This document shows, in pieces, positions 23,803-34,172 of a DNA stretch of 64,000 bases. Position numbers and translations under genes: made by a program. The notes beneath the pieces were generated by a model that did no database searches, was not told the origin of the DNA, and saw nothing but the letters and a program-made list of their open reading frames with translations. Every line of letters begins with the position of its first letter. Positions within the stretch are counted from its first letter, which is position 1. The stretch comes from Phytophthora hibernalis (taxonomy: Eukaryota; Oomycota; Peronosporomycetes; Peronosporales; Peronosporaceae): contig JAAKBF010000365.1 in the NCBI GenBank assembly GCA_012656075.1, positions 1 through 64,000 of the forward strand, read 5' to 3'.

Positions 23803-25545
23803 ATGCAACTGCGCTTCCCATTGCCGGCAGGCCATTTCGCCCGGTTCGATCTGCTGCCCACGGAGGTGCAGAGCTACCGGACACGGGCGAGCGATATCGT
23901 CCGTGAGACGAAGCGAGACCTGGACCACTACATCAAGGACGGACGCAACAGGATCGACGCACACACGTGGAAGCTGGCTAAATCTAAGGAACGACTGCAT
24001 TGCTACCGCAAACGAAGTACGCAGAACGCGGCGCATCAGCTCGGACTGTACGGCACTGAGCTGTCGAATGAGAGCAGCAATGACTCGTACGGATATTCGA
24101 CGCGGTCGCGACCGTCGATGAGCGTCACGAGTTCTCACAGCCATTCCGGACACGAAGACATGGTGCACCTGTCGGTGTCGACGCGGTCGTCGGACGACGG
24201 TGAACCAAGTCGCAAGAGCATTCAGCCGACGGTGATCGGCTACGGCATCGTGGATGGGTCCGTGGACGACCTGATCTACGGACTTTACCAGTCCTCGACC
24301 GACGAGATGAAGACCCTCTCCGCCTTTCTCGTAGACGACTCGCTCATTGATTGTGCCGCGCTGAAGACGATTCGTCAGACTCGATCGTCGTACCTTGGAC
24401 TCAAGTGGAAGCTGTCTCGCACAGTGGGTGGCAACCGAGACTGCTGCTATATGGAATACGTTGGCGTATCGGAGGACGCTAACGGCCAACGCTTTGGCTA
24501 CCACGTGCTGGAGTCCGTTCCTGTCCGCAATTGCCCAAAGTTCGATGACAACTCGATCGTGCGCACCAACATGTCCTTCTGCTTCATCTACCGACCGGGC
24601 AAACTCGCTGACCAAGTGGAGGTGTTTATGGAGGGCGCGTACGATTCGTCGGCCGACGTGCTCACGGCTGGTGGAGTGGGCGACTACCGCAGTGCGATGG
24701 AAATGTTGTTCAACCTTCCGATGTCGCTCGTCGGAGCCGAGGCCAAGAAGATTTCGGCAATGGTGGCTAAGCAGTCAGGTGCGTTGCGAGGTGCAAGCAG
24801 CAAGAACCAGAGCGGCAATCACTGCTCTATCTGCCGCGCCAAGTCAGGTCTGTTGTCTTCTCACACAAACTGCCAGACGTGCGGCGCGGTCATTTGCAGC
24901 AAGTGCCGCATCCGCAAGGTGACATTTTCACGCCGAGGCAAGATCAAAGTGTCGTGCTGCAAGATGTGCATGGTCATGGTGAAGGACCAGTCGCCATTCG
25001 CAGGCGAGAAGCTTGAGCAGCAACCCGTGAAGCCGAAGAAGCCGACAAGGGACGACGGCCGCAGCAGGAATGTCAGTAGCAGCAGTAACAACAGACTGGA
25101 CATGATCAACGCTTCCGTGTCGACCATGTCACTCACGGACTCGGAACTCTCCGAGTCGTGCCAGTCCTGGCAGTCCAGTTCGATGTCGTCGCTGCACTCC
25201 GACCTTGATGATAACCTCTATAACTCGACTGGGCCTAGTAGTGCCATGGTTCCAATTGATAGGAAGATGCCAGCGTTGATGGAGAGTGAGTCCCCTCCGC
25301 CTTCCAAGTCTTACCAGAGCGAGCAGCAGCGTCAGTACGAGCAACAACAGTACCAACAGCAACAGTTCCTGGTCCGGCAGCGAATGAAGCAGAGCAGCGA
25401 CCCCAATGTGCCTCCCATGCCAAGCCAGCGACAGCCCGCGACTCGCGAAGGACTGTACAACCAAATGCTAGAGCTGCAGATGCAGGCCGAACGGGCCTAC
25501 AACTTGACCAACCAGAACGCAACCATGATGAACTCAGGACGATAG
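23803..25545 (+). CDS. START-like / FYVE-like zinc-finger protein
   Basis: A single-exon 580-residue protein of a large oomycete family pairing a START-like lipid-binding domain with a FYVE-type finger. The N-terminal 75 residues are helical and basic, followed by a Ser-rich linker. The START-like region covers about 143-325. The finger (about 338-392) has the eight-Cys pattern (CSIC, CQTCG, CSKC, CKMC), but the basic RKHHCR signature that binds phosphatidylinositol 3-phosphate in true FYVE domains is replaced by a neutral SSHTNCQTCG, so lipid specificity is doubtful. The C-terminus is Ser-rich and has a glutamine-rich tract (about 506-524). By family it would act at endosomal or vesicle membranes. 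The ATG at 23803 starts the conserved N-terminal pattern and follows an upstream stop. Confidence 0.88.
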   Translation: MQLRFPLPAGHFARFDLLPTEVQSYRTRASDIVRETKRDLDHYIKDGRNRIDAHTWKLAKSKERLHCYRKRSTQNAAHQLGLYGTELSNESSNDSYGYSTRSRPSMSVTSSHSHSGHEDMVHLSVSTRSSDDGEPSRKSIQPTVIGYGIVDGSVDDLIYGLYQSSTDEMKTLSAFLVDDSLIDCAALKTIRQTRSSYLGLKWKLSRTVGGNRDCCYMEYVGVSEDANGQRFGYHVLESVPVRNCPKFDDNSIVRTNMSFCFIYRPGKLADQVEVFMEGAYDSSADVLTAGGVGDYRSAMEMLFNLPMSLVGAEAKKISAMVAKQSGALRGASSKNQSGNHCSICRAKSGLLSSHTNCQTCGAVICSKCRIRKVTFSRRGKIKVSCCKMCMVMVKDQSPFAGEKLEQQPVKPKKPTRDDGRSRNVSSSSNNRLDMINASVSTMSLTDSELSESCQSWQSSSMSSLHSDLDDNLYNSTGPSSAMVPIDRKMPALMESESPPPSKSYQSEQQRQYEQQQYQQQQFLVRQRMKQSSDPNVPPMPSQRQPATREGLYNQMLELQMQAERAYNLTNQNATMMNSGR

Positions 25546-27200
25546 TTTGCGAGAACAGAGACTTGAGGAATGCAGCAAAAGACCCGCGTAGATATTAAAC
25601 AGAATGAATCCGAGCAGATTGAGCTTTGTTCGACAATGGAGGCATTCGTAAAGGTGGAGGATGCGTGGCAGGAAGGAAGGCTGCCCAGCTCGCAGCTGGG
25701 CAGCCAATGGTGATGACCATCTCATCGCGTCTATCGTTGCAGTTGCAGCTTCAAACACGTTGAGCCATTCGTGCAAAACGTGACGAGGCAGCCAATTAAC
25801 AGGCGACATATCCTGTCTTGCAGTCCTGGAGCATGCAGCAGAGCAAGTCCGAATCTTCAAGCGGCAAGATGTACGGAGCTGAGAACCAGTCGCCATGCAC
25901 TCGAGCGCACGACTGGGCCGAATTCCGGCGCGATGTTCAAGCGAGAGAAGCCAAGTTCAAGCGCTTTGCACCCCGTCTATTGTTTTTCACCATCGTGCGG
26001 CGATCTGCTTCAACCAGTGAGCCGCACGCGACGAGGCAGAACTTGCTCTGGTCGAACGCGCAGATTGGCCGGACCGCTTGCAGTTCGGGCATAAAGGAAC
26101 CGTGACGAGCCATTTCGATGAACCAGCTGTGGCTGCGACGGTCGAGGTGGACGCGCGATTGGTTCGGAGACTGCCAGGCATTGGATTTGACGACGACCAG
26201 CGACTTCAACTTCAAGGCGTGCCGTCGGGCAGGACTCGATCGACGGCCTCCCATTTTTTGCCTTCCCAGCGAGGGATCCGCTGTGCTCAATGGCAAGCGG
26301 CAAGTATGGATAGAATGAAGCAGCAACCTGAGGACTGTGTGCTACAGTTTTGGTCTGGCATTGCTGGCAGGACCAAGTACGTGAGACTTGACTTTCAAAT
26401 GTTAGCCATCCGTGACAGACTGGAGTTCTGCCATTTTTATTGCTGTCAGTCGAATTTCAGAGTTGTTGCTGTATTGAAGGCGGTGAAGTTAATAACCGAG
26501 ATGAAAAAGCAATTGTGGAGCACTGATCCACTCGATTTCTGCTGCGGAGACCGTGATGCATTGCGTTTTGCTCCTCACACCGGCACACGAGATCGGCTCA
26601 GGAAAGGTGCATTCTGGGGCGCGTCGGTGGCAGCAGCCTGCTATTTCGACCGTGTTTGTCCAATCCGAGGGTTGCCCATCCCCCTTTTCACTCTATCTTT
26701 TCAATCCCCTGTTGAACAGCATGTAGGCTGCAGACATGCGCTTGAACGGGGTGCGCAACTGGCTAGCCAGCCATGCGAGCAAACGGAGTGTGACAGCCCG
26801 CGTAAATGGCGGTTGCCTGGTCTTCGATTCATGCTTCGTGGATATATATACAGGGGCTCGAATATGACCGTTGTAGTGTCGGCATCGCGTGGGTATCCTG
26901 TTCCGACGGTCCACGCCCCACCTGCGAGAGTTGATTCCGAGCCTCGGTGCAGAGACCAGGGCGTTGGGGACCTTTGTGGGGACGTTTTTGAGATTGATCC
27001 TTATATCCTCCTTATCATCACTTCTGTAACCTGATACGGCTGTTGTATTTGGATTTACGGCCACAAGAAAAAGCATAGTAGGGTATCCGATTTATCTGAT
27101 TTTCCTGGTGTTCACTATACTATTCGTTCTAAAGGGTAACAGTAGCTCTGCGTTTTACACAGATGAGCATTCACAACGGCTCCGCTCCGCTTCAGCCAAA
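25546..27200. other. Interval with only weak open frames
   Basis: A 318-codon frame (26078-27034, + strand) is open but has no repeats, motifs or family resemblance, starts without a recognisable promoter and has unbiased composition; I treat it as unsupported. The sequence around 25820-26100 also shows a short Ser/Gln frame of no known family. The end of the interval is upstream sequence of the glutamate synthase gene. Confidence 0.4.
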
Positions 27201-27214
27201 TCATTCCGCAATTT
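27201..27214 (+). promoter_or_regulatory. Oomycete core promoter (Inr plus FPR)
   Basis: TCATTCCGCAATTT matches 14 of 14 positions of the 3' part of the oomycete core promoter consensus GCTCATTYYNCAWTTT (initiator plus flanking promoter region); only the first GC is replaced by AA. It sits 78 bp before the ATG at 27292, the usual distance for oomycete housekeeping genes, and predicts transcription start at about 27203. Confidence 0.8.
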
Positions 27215-27291
27215 ACTCGCTCGCGCGCACTCGCCCCGGCCAAGAACAACCATCCTCTAGCGCCCTTTAACTCCCTATATCGCACAGTGAA

Positions 27292-28914
27292 ATGCAGTCC
27301 GCCGTGCGTCAGCGTCTGACCTCCTCCTCCTCCGCGGCCTCGCTACTGCGCCGCGCCGCGTCCTCCTCTGCCACTGAGCCCGTGTTCGCCAAGCGCGACG
27401 GCTCCAAGGGCGAGATCAACAGCGCGCGCGCCTTCATCGAGTTCAAGCGCGAGGCGGACCCGTACCGCGACGTGAAGGAGCGCGTGCACGACTGGAACGA
27501 GATCAACTCGGGCCGACGCGACCCCACGGAGCGCAAGATCCAGGCGGCGCGCTGCATGGACTGCGGCACGCCCTTCTGCCAGACCAACACAGGCTGCCCC
27601 GTGAACAACCTCATCCCCGAGTGGAACGAGCTCGTGTACCGCGACGAGTGGAAGGAGGCCATTGACCGTCTGCACAAGACCAACAACTTCCCCGAGTTCA
27701 CGGGTCGCGTGTGCCCCGCGCCCTGCGAGTCCGCGTGCGTGGCCGGCCTCGTGGACGACCCCATTACCATCAAGAACACCGAGTACGCCATTGTGGACCG
27801 CGCCTTCGAGGAGGGCTGGATCGTGCCGCGCATCCCGCGCCGTAACGGCCTCCGCGTGGCTGTGGTGGGCTCGGGCCCCGCGGGTCTTGCGGCCGCCGAC
27901 CAGCTCAACCAGAAGGGCTACCAGGTGACGGTCTACGAGCGCGAGGACAAGGTGGGCGGCCTGCTCATGTACGGCATCCCCAACATGAAGCTGGAGAAGA
28001 AGACAGTGACCCGTCGCGTGGACCTGCTGCGCGAGGAAGGCATCGAGTTCGTCACGAACGCCGAGATCGGCGTCTCACATCCCGTGGAGAAGCTGCAGGC
28101 CGAGAACGACGCCGTCGTGCTGGCGCTTGGCTCGACCGTCCCGCGCGACGTGGAAATCCCCGGCCGCGACCTCAAGGGCGTCCACTTCGCCATGGAGTTC
28201 CTTACCAAGAACCAGAAGCGGCTGCTGCTCACGGTGGACGGCAAGCTGCAGAGTGGCTGGGACCGCAACTTCGTCACGGCTGAGGGCAAGGACGTCGTGG
28301 TCATTGGCGGTGGTGACACGGGTACGGACTGCATTGCCACGTCCATGCGTCATCGATGCAAGTCGGTGGTGAACCTGGAGCATAACCCGGAGCCGCCCGT
28401 CCAGCGTGCCCCGCAGAACCCGTGGCCGGAGTACCCGCGTATCTACGGTGTCGACTACGGCCACGCCGAGGTGCGCTCCGTGTTCGGCGAGGACCCGCGG
28501 AAGTACAGCCGTGTCACGAAGGCGTTCAAGGGCAACGAGGATAACGAGATCACCCACGTGGTGACGATCCTGGGCGACAAGGACCCGGAGACCAACGAGA
28601 TCACTGAGATCCCGGGCACGGAGGAGGAGATTCCGTGCGACCTGGTGCTGTTCGCCATGGGTTTCGTGCACCCGGAGCAGAAGATCGCCGAGGACCTTGA
28701 CCTGGAGGTGGATCAGCGCCGCAACATCCGCGCTGCCTATGGCAACTACCAGACGTCGGTGGAGGGCGTGTTTGCCGCTGGTGACTGCCGGCGCGGCCAG
28801 TCTCTGGTTGTGTGGGCCATTAACGAGGGTCGTGGCGTCGCGGACGCTGTGGAGAAGTACTTCCTGCAGGAAGGGTTCCAGCCGGAGGTTTCCCAGAACC
28901 AGCGCTTTGGTTAA
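27292..28914 (+). CDS. gltD: Glutamate synthase small subunit-like oxidoreductase, mitochondrial presequence
   Basis: A 540-residue, intronless, GC-rich gene. The protein matches the NADPH-glutamate synthase beta subunit, which passes electrons from NADPH through FAD to the large subunit in glutamate formation from glutamine and 2-oxoglutarate. Residues 1-35 are rich in Ser, Arg and Ala with no acidic residues, a typical mitochondrial presequence. Cys-rich iron-sulfur segments lie at about 88-101 (CMDCGTPFC) and 140-150 (CPAPCESAC). The FAD-binding GSGPAG is at about 192 and the NAD(P)-binding GGGDTG at about 338. [15 protein letters not shown] at about 497-511 is the second FAD-contact motif. 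Its length slightly exceeds that of bacterial GltD because of the presequence. The partner large subunit is not in this window, and related GltD-like proteins can serve other flavin reductases. Confidence 0.93.
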   Translation: MQSAVRQRLTSSSSAASLLRRAASSSATEPVFAKRDGSKGEINSARAFIEFKREADPYRDVKERVHDWNEINSGRRDPTERKIQAARCMDCGTPFCQTNTGCPVNNLIPEWNELVYRDEWKEAIDRLHKTNNFPEFTGRVCPAPCESACVAGLVDDPITIKNTEYAIVDRAFEEGWIVPRIPRRNGLRVAVVGSGPAGLAAADQLNQKGYQVTVYEREDKVGGLLMYGIPNMKLEKKTVTRRVDLLREEGIEFVTNAEIGVSHPVEKLQAENDAVVLALGSTVPRDVEIPGRDLKGVHFAMEFLTKNQKRLLLTVDGKLQSGWDRNFVTAEGKDVVVIGGGDTGTDCIATSMRHRCKSVVNLEHNPEPPVQRAPQNPWPEYPRIYGVDYGHAEVRSVFGEDPRKYSRVTKAFKGNEDNEITHVVTILGDKDPETNEITEIPGTEEEIPCDLVLFAMGFVHPEQKIAEDLDLEVDQRRNIRAAYGNYQTSVEGVFAAGDCRRGQSLVVWAINEGRGVADAVEKYFLQEGFQPEVSQNQRFG

Positions 28915-29315
28915 ATTCATGCGAGGCAGCCTCAGAAGACAGTATGTACCGGTAGACAATCGCATCAACGACTCGCATCGACGTCTGAAGACGTCGCCTG
29001 CAGCTGACTACGTGGCGGCAAGCCGTAGCTGGAAGGAACTAGCAGAGAACAGCTCGGCGATATGAGCAGCGAGCAAAAGATGAGGGATAATTATTGTAAT
29101 AGCAGAGAGGTGAATCCGCTGGGAACGAGTTGCATCTACTGTTTGGGGTTACGCGTGGCGTGAGTTTCCAGGCTAGCAAGACCAACCAAAGGGTCTTCAT
29201 GGGTGGCTAGGAATTGGCGTCAAGACCATCAATGCGCAAACGGAGGACATCAAATGAGCGTGGATATGAATGGAGCATCTACGTGTTACCTCTCGGCTTT
29301 ATTGGATGAGAGTCT
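28915..29315. other. Short intergenic region between convergent genes
   Basis: Holds the 3' ends of the glutamate synthase gene (+) and the leucine-rich repeat gene (-). No gene or RNA is evident. Confidence 0.6.
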
Positions 29316-31313
29316 CTACATGCGGATGATGGGCACTCGGCCGCGCAGTTTCGCGACCCCGTCTTTGAGGACATCCCCGTTGACGCGGTTGTAGCGCAGG
29401 TCCAGCACTCGGACGCCTGTGAGCATGGCCACATCCGTCACCTTGCAGCAGTCCGAGATATTGAGTTGGTGCACGTTTCGCAGAGCCGACACGTCCACAA
29501 GCTGCACACAGCCAGAGAGGTTGAGCGTATGCACTTTGGACAGCGCAGTGACGTCTTGGACATTTGGGCAGTGGCGCAGTGACAGCGTGTGAACGGTTTC
29601 TAACGCCGAGACGTCTTCGATGCTCGGGCAGTAGCTGAGATCAAGTTCACGAGCGCGTGCAAGCGGTGACACGTCCACGAGCTTGGAGCATCCAGCGAGT
29701 TTGACGATCCGAGCACTTTGGGCCAGCGGACGCACGTCTTCAAGAGCATCACAGAACCGCAAGTCGACGTCTTGCGCTCCGGCGAGAAAACTGATGTCGC
29801 TGATGGCAGTGCAGCCGGACAGGTTCACCTTCGTCAAGTACTCGACAGACTTCGCTAGCACTTGGATGTCCTCGAGCTTTTCACAACGGTAGGCCACGAT
29901 GGTGTGCACTTCACGCAGTGACGACCCGAGCGACTGCAGATTCTTGCAGTAGCTCACGTCGAGTTCGCGTACGCACGCGAGACCATCGAGTTCTGTCAGT
30001 TGGGTGCATCGGGACAGCACAAGTCGGTCAAGTGCAGGCAGGTGTTGCAGCTCCGAGCCTGCAAACCCTGTGCAGACCGACAGATCAAGCTCACGTAGAC
30101 TGGAACTTGCTCTCAGAGCTGAAAGGTCCGTCACCGCGTCGCATTGACGCAGCGAAAGCTCCTGCACACCGTTGCCCAGCGCAGAAATGTCGCTCACGTG
30201 TCTGCAGAGCGCAAGCTGGAGCTTGGACACTCGTCCTAATGCGCTCACATTGGTGACGTTGATGCACCCGGTGAGATCCAAGTCCTGTACACCGCCGAGT
30301 GCCGAGACGTCGACGATGCCCGAACACTTGCGCAGTTTGAGCGTGTGCACTTTGCCGAGAGCGGAGACGTCGGTCACGTTGATGCAGCCGGAGAGATTCA
30401 ACTCGTGGACGTCGCCCAATGCGCTGACATCCCTCACGTTCGCGCACCCACCCAAATTCAGCACGTACACGTTGCCGAGTGCGCTCACGTCACTTACGTC
30501 GGGGCAATTACGCAGACTGACACGGTGAACATGACCCAGTGGGCTCACATCGCTGACACCGCGACAAACATTGAGGTGCACCGACTCGCACTTTGCTAGC
30601 GGTGTGAGATCGGTGACAGCGTGGCAATAGGACAAGTCCACGTGCTGCGAATGACTCAAGAACGAAACGTCCCCAAGAAAGCTGCAGTAACTCAGATCCA
30701 CCTCGCGAATGCCGGACAACCAGTGCAGTCCGTCGATCTGACTGCAGCCACTCAGTCCAAGCTCCCGCAAACGGTTCACTCCATCGAACAAATTCACGTG
30801 CACGATTCCTGACAAGTTCAACCGCTTCACTTGGCTGTTGTCGCCGACTCGGATGCAATCTCGAAGCACTTTGGGGCAGCTGTACCGCATCGGAATGTTC
30901 ACTCCATCTTCATCGGTGTAGCTTTCGTTCGATACTTGAGCTGGTTCAGGCTCTGGAGCGGGTTGGTTCTCCTCGTGGTCGACGATAAGGTTACCGGTAG
31001 CGTTCACGTTGTAGTGAATGTTTTCGTGTACCCTGCCGCTCGCCGGGTCATCGCCGACGGGTTGAAAAGCCACGTTGCGTAGGTTGTGCCATTTGTTCAA
31101 CACACGGAGCAGCTCTGGAATGGTACAGACCAGCGAGGCTTCAGCTCGAAGCTGAATCCGTTTGTGTACGATGTCGTAGAAGAATCGATTGAGCTCTGCC
31201 AACGCCACCACTTCGTTCAACGTGAGGAATGGGGTCAGGTGCTCATCCCAGAGCTCCACGGGCGTCGTGTGCTGTAGATGACACACGCCGTCATGACTCG
31301 ATTGGTGGTGCAT
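29316..31313 (-). CDS. F-box-like protein with about seventeen 20-residue leucine-rich repeats
   Basis: The N-terminal 60-70 residues (Leu-Trp-Asp, then a hydrophobic helix with Leu/Phe-Leu and Leu-Asn-Arg-Phe-Phe) resemble an F-box, which would recruit an SCF ubiquitin ligase; this is an inference. From about residue 180 to the end the protein consists of repeats with a strict 20-residue period and consensus D-V-S-A-L-x-x-V-x-x-L-x-L-S-x-C-x-x-V-x, a Cys-containing LRR variant, with a few 21-23-residue units near the centre. The frame is open 47 codons further upstream (to 31454), but that extension reads through a putative initiator (TTTCATTCTG on the minus strand near 31385), so I chose the Met at 31313, which precedes the conserved part. 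It converges with the glutamate synthase gene. Confidence 0.82.
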   Translation of the reverse strand: MHHQSSHDGVCHLQHTTPVELWDEHLTPFLTLNEVVALAELNRFFYDIVHKRIQLRAEASLVCTIPELLRVLNKWHNLRNVAFQPVGDDPASGRVHENIHYNVNATGNLIVDHEENQPAPEPEPAQVSNESYTDEDGVNIPMRYSCPKVLRDCIRVGDNSQVKRLNLSGIVHVNLFDGVNRLRELGLSGCSQIDGLHWLSGIREVDLSYCSFLGDVSFLSHSQHVDLSYCHAVTDLTPLAKCESVHLNVCRGVSDVSPLGHVHRVSLRNCPDVSDVSALGNVYVLNLGGCANVRDVSALGDVHELNLSGCINVTDVSALGKVHTLKLRKCSGIVDVSALGGVQDLDLTGCINVTNVSALGRVSKLQLALCRHVSDISALGNGVQELSLRQCDAVTDLSALRASSSLRELDLSVCTGFAGSELQHLPALDRLVLSRCTQLTELDGLACVRELDVSYCKNLQSLGSSLREVHTIVAYRCEKLEDIQVLAKSVEYLTKVNLSGCTAISDISFLAGAQDVDLRFCDALEDVRPLAQSARIVKLAGCSKLVDVSPLARARELDLSYCPSIEDVSALETVHTLSLRHCPNVQDVTALSKVHTLNLSGCVQLVDVSALRNVHQLNISDCCKVTDVAMLTGVRVLDLRYNRVNGDVLKDGVAKLRGRVPIIRM

Positions 31314-31667
31314 TGGTACAAGGTGACAAGTATCTCCGAAGAGATAATGTGGAGTGCGGGTGCAATCGAATCGTACAGAATGAAAGCTTTCCGAATGGTT
31401 TGAAAAACTTTCGTATGGTCTCAATAATGCTGTTTTTGCCATGAGGAGCACCATATTGCAATCGTCCCGAGTGACATAAAGTTCAGGGGCTGTATTCTGC
31501 CGGATGCATGTGGATCAAATCTCTTCGCGACAGACAGCGGCAACCATGTTGTTTAGTGGCGCATGGTGGTTTTGCTGCCTCTGCCTCGGCTTCTAATTCC
31601 AACAAGTTGATAGAGATACTCGAATGGTTAAAGTATTATTTCAACAGAACGCAACGACACACAAGTT

Positions 31668-33367
31668 CTAATGGCTATCAGCTCCGTCGCAGCCAGAGCC
31701 GCCAGCGATGGTTAGGCATGATGTGGACGGGTAAATGCTCAAGATGTTTACCATGACGGTCCAGGCCAGTGAGAAGATGAAGTACAATAACGTCACGATT
31801 CCCAGAATACGGCTAGACCCGCCGTTGAGCTTGAGCTGCTGCGTCTCCGCTTTCTGGCGAGGCAATAGTGGGAGAAATAGCAGTCCAGCCAAGTTCATTG
31901 TGTAGCGAATGATTAGAACGTACGTGACCTCCCAGCGTACATGAGTGGAGTCTTCGACGATGTCTGCGTTGGTCACATTGAAATTGCTACCCACATTCTT
32001 CGAGAATGTGCTGGCGAGGGGGATAGCGATATTGAGATCGACCCAACGAGTCCATACACAGCACCTTCATTGCCCTCACCAGCCAGCTCCACGATGACAA
32101 ACGTCGCAATCACGAAAGAAATGCCGTTCGGGAGAGCCTCAGCTACAGGTACCCCCAACCAGAACCATTGGTTGCGTATGACATTCCATGTCGTGAGCAT
32201 CGTTACAATGAAATCCATGACTGTGACTGAGACGATCGTGATAGAGTGCATCGAACGCCAATTCCAATGGAGACCGTGCTTGCCAGTATAGTAAAGTGCG
32301 ATGGCGAAGACGCCGTTGCTCACAATTGTCATGATCTTCTGGTTGAGTGGTGTGACGTGGGCCCAGTAAGACTGCATCGGATCTGCACACGTAATGGTGA
32401 AGTTCTCGAAAATGCCTGCCAAGTACTTGTACGCGATGACCTGGTACATTGGGCGCGTTTGGATGAGATACCAAAGCTCAGCCAAATAGTCACGGAATAT
32501 CACCCCGGATGAGGTTCTTCCTTGATGCAATACCATGAGAGAGGTATCACGGGGAAGCAACACACACTGAGGATCAGCATTAACTGAGGAAAGGTCAGGC
32601 AGAAGTTGAAGTCTCCTCCATAGTGCGATCCGTTGAAAGTTAAACCAGTCAGAATGCTGGAGATGGTCACGAAAGCCGTTCGAACCATGTAGATCGTGGT
32701 CTGTGTGTATCCCCTCGTAGCCTCCGGCTCACGTTGAGCAACTTCGACCATCATGGCATCAGCAGCAACATCCGCTCCGACGTACCCCACTGCAGCAATC
32801 ATCATCAACGCGATAAATTTTCCACCCGCATGATGTGCCGACTCGTTGAAAGTCGCAACGAGTTCAGGGTCAGCTCCTCTTCATCCATCGTCGCGTACTT
32901 GTTGTCCGGGTAGTATGGGTCACCGGCGTCCATGCAGGCCATAACGACCAGCATCGCAAAACACAATGTCCACCCCATGACCATGAAAGGACGACGTCTG
33001 TAGCCACAGATAGGAATGCAATCGGTGATTAGCCCGAAAAAATCTTGAACGACCACGGCATATTGAGTAGAACCACAGCAGACACGACTTGGGTGCCTTC
33101 CATGTTGAGATAGTTGAAGAGGAACGGGTAGACGGTTCCGGGCAAAGTACCGAAGATCATACCCACAGCGGCGTACTGCGCAACAATACCGATGTATTCA
33201 CGACTCCAAATGTTCACCTCGCCACCATGTCGAAGCGCGCCACCTTCAAATAGCTGTGGAGATTGCGTGTCGAGGAACCATTCGTTCTCCTTCCTTGGCG
33301 AAGAAGTGAATTCAGTTGACGGAGCTGGCGCCAGCAAGTCGATTTTCTTTCGCGGCGTCGTGCGCAT
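31668..33367 (-). pseudogene. Folate-biopterin transporter, copy 1, broken by five or more frameshifts
   Basis: On the minus strand the coding sequence starts at 33367 and the full family sequence can be followed to the stop at 31668, but only across six frames. Changes occur near 33035 (within the FKIF region), 32815, 32508 (after PHPG) and 31985, and each looks like loss of a single base compared with the intact copy at 39103-40806. The remaining protein has the same 12-helix layout and the VRTTPRKK-like N-terminus. The start codon is kept. Folate-biopterin (BT1-type) transporters move pteridines across membranes and are expanded in oomycetes. Confidence 0.9.
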
Positions 33368-34172
33368 CGGGTCTTCGAGTATCGGTACTATGGTTGCTGT
33401 CTAGCACTGAAAAATGGAAGTGGAAATCCAAATCGATCAGGTCACTTGTCGACAGGCGTACGAAGATTACCAGAACACGCAAGTGAAAACTTTCACCACA
33501 CTTGCAGGACATTTGGGGACCAAGAAATGATGGGGATCGTGCAAAGCCATGGGAGACGGACAGCAAAATCTTTAATCGCCACAATAGCAAATCGCTGCAG
33601 ATAGCAATCGCCCCCGAATGCCGTATGTTGTCTTGTGTCCGAACGTATCGTGTACTTCGAAGTATTATTATTAATACCGGTATAATAAGTTATTGTGCTT
33701 GTCGCTACGACATGTAGGTGAGTACCAATACAGGCACACTGTCGGTAAGCCGCTGAAGTATTCAAGAAACATCGCTACTATGGAGTCTCCTTGCTCTCGC
33801 AGCTACGATGTTTATCTAATCGCAGTACATTTTGTACAGTTTTCTGCATTTTGTAAGGCGCGATCCTGATGGACGTGTTGCCTGAAACACCTAGACTCAT
33901 CAACGAGACTCTTCTAAGCTTCCATGTGTAGGATAACTGGAGTTTACGGGCAAACGCTTGCTGAACAATTGATCTACACGTTGCTGTAAGCTAATCAGAA
34001 CTGGATGCACTACTTTCAACTTTTAATAAGTGGTAGCTTCGATAGTCGTGTCACACGACTCGTGTGCCTTTGTCAGACATACATATCTTTTATAATAAAA
34101 TCTATGGTATCCGATAGAGCAGCACATGATACAAAATCAACGATTACCATTAAAACACCACAACTGAAAACT
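33368..34172. other. Intergenic region between transporter copies 1 and 2
   Basis: Holds the 5' flank of copy 1. The words near 33505-33540 (ACATTTGGGGACCAAGAAAT and the following GATCGTGCAAAGCC) recur in diverged form near 36024-36065 upstream of copy 2, so the duplication includes upstream DNA. AT-rich from 33590 to 34130, with a CTTCGAAG word at 33655. No gene. Confidence 0.6.

Noticed and set aside
26078..27034. A 318-codon open frame between the FYVE-like and glutamate synthase genes
   Set aside because: No motif, composition bias or promoter supports it, and overlapping frames on the other strand are as good. It could be a chance frame.
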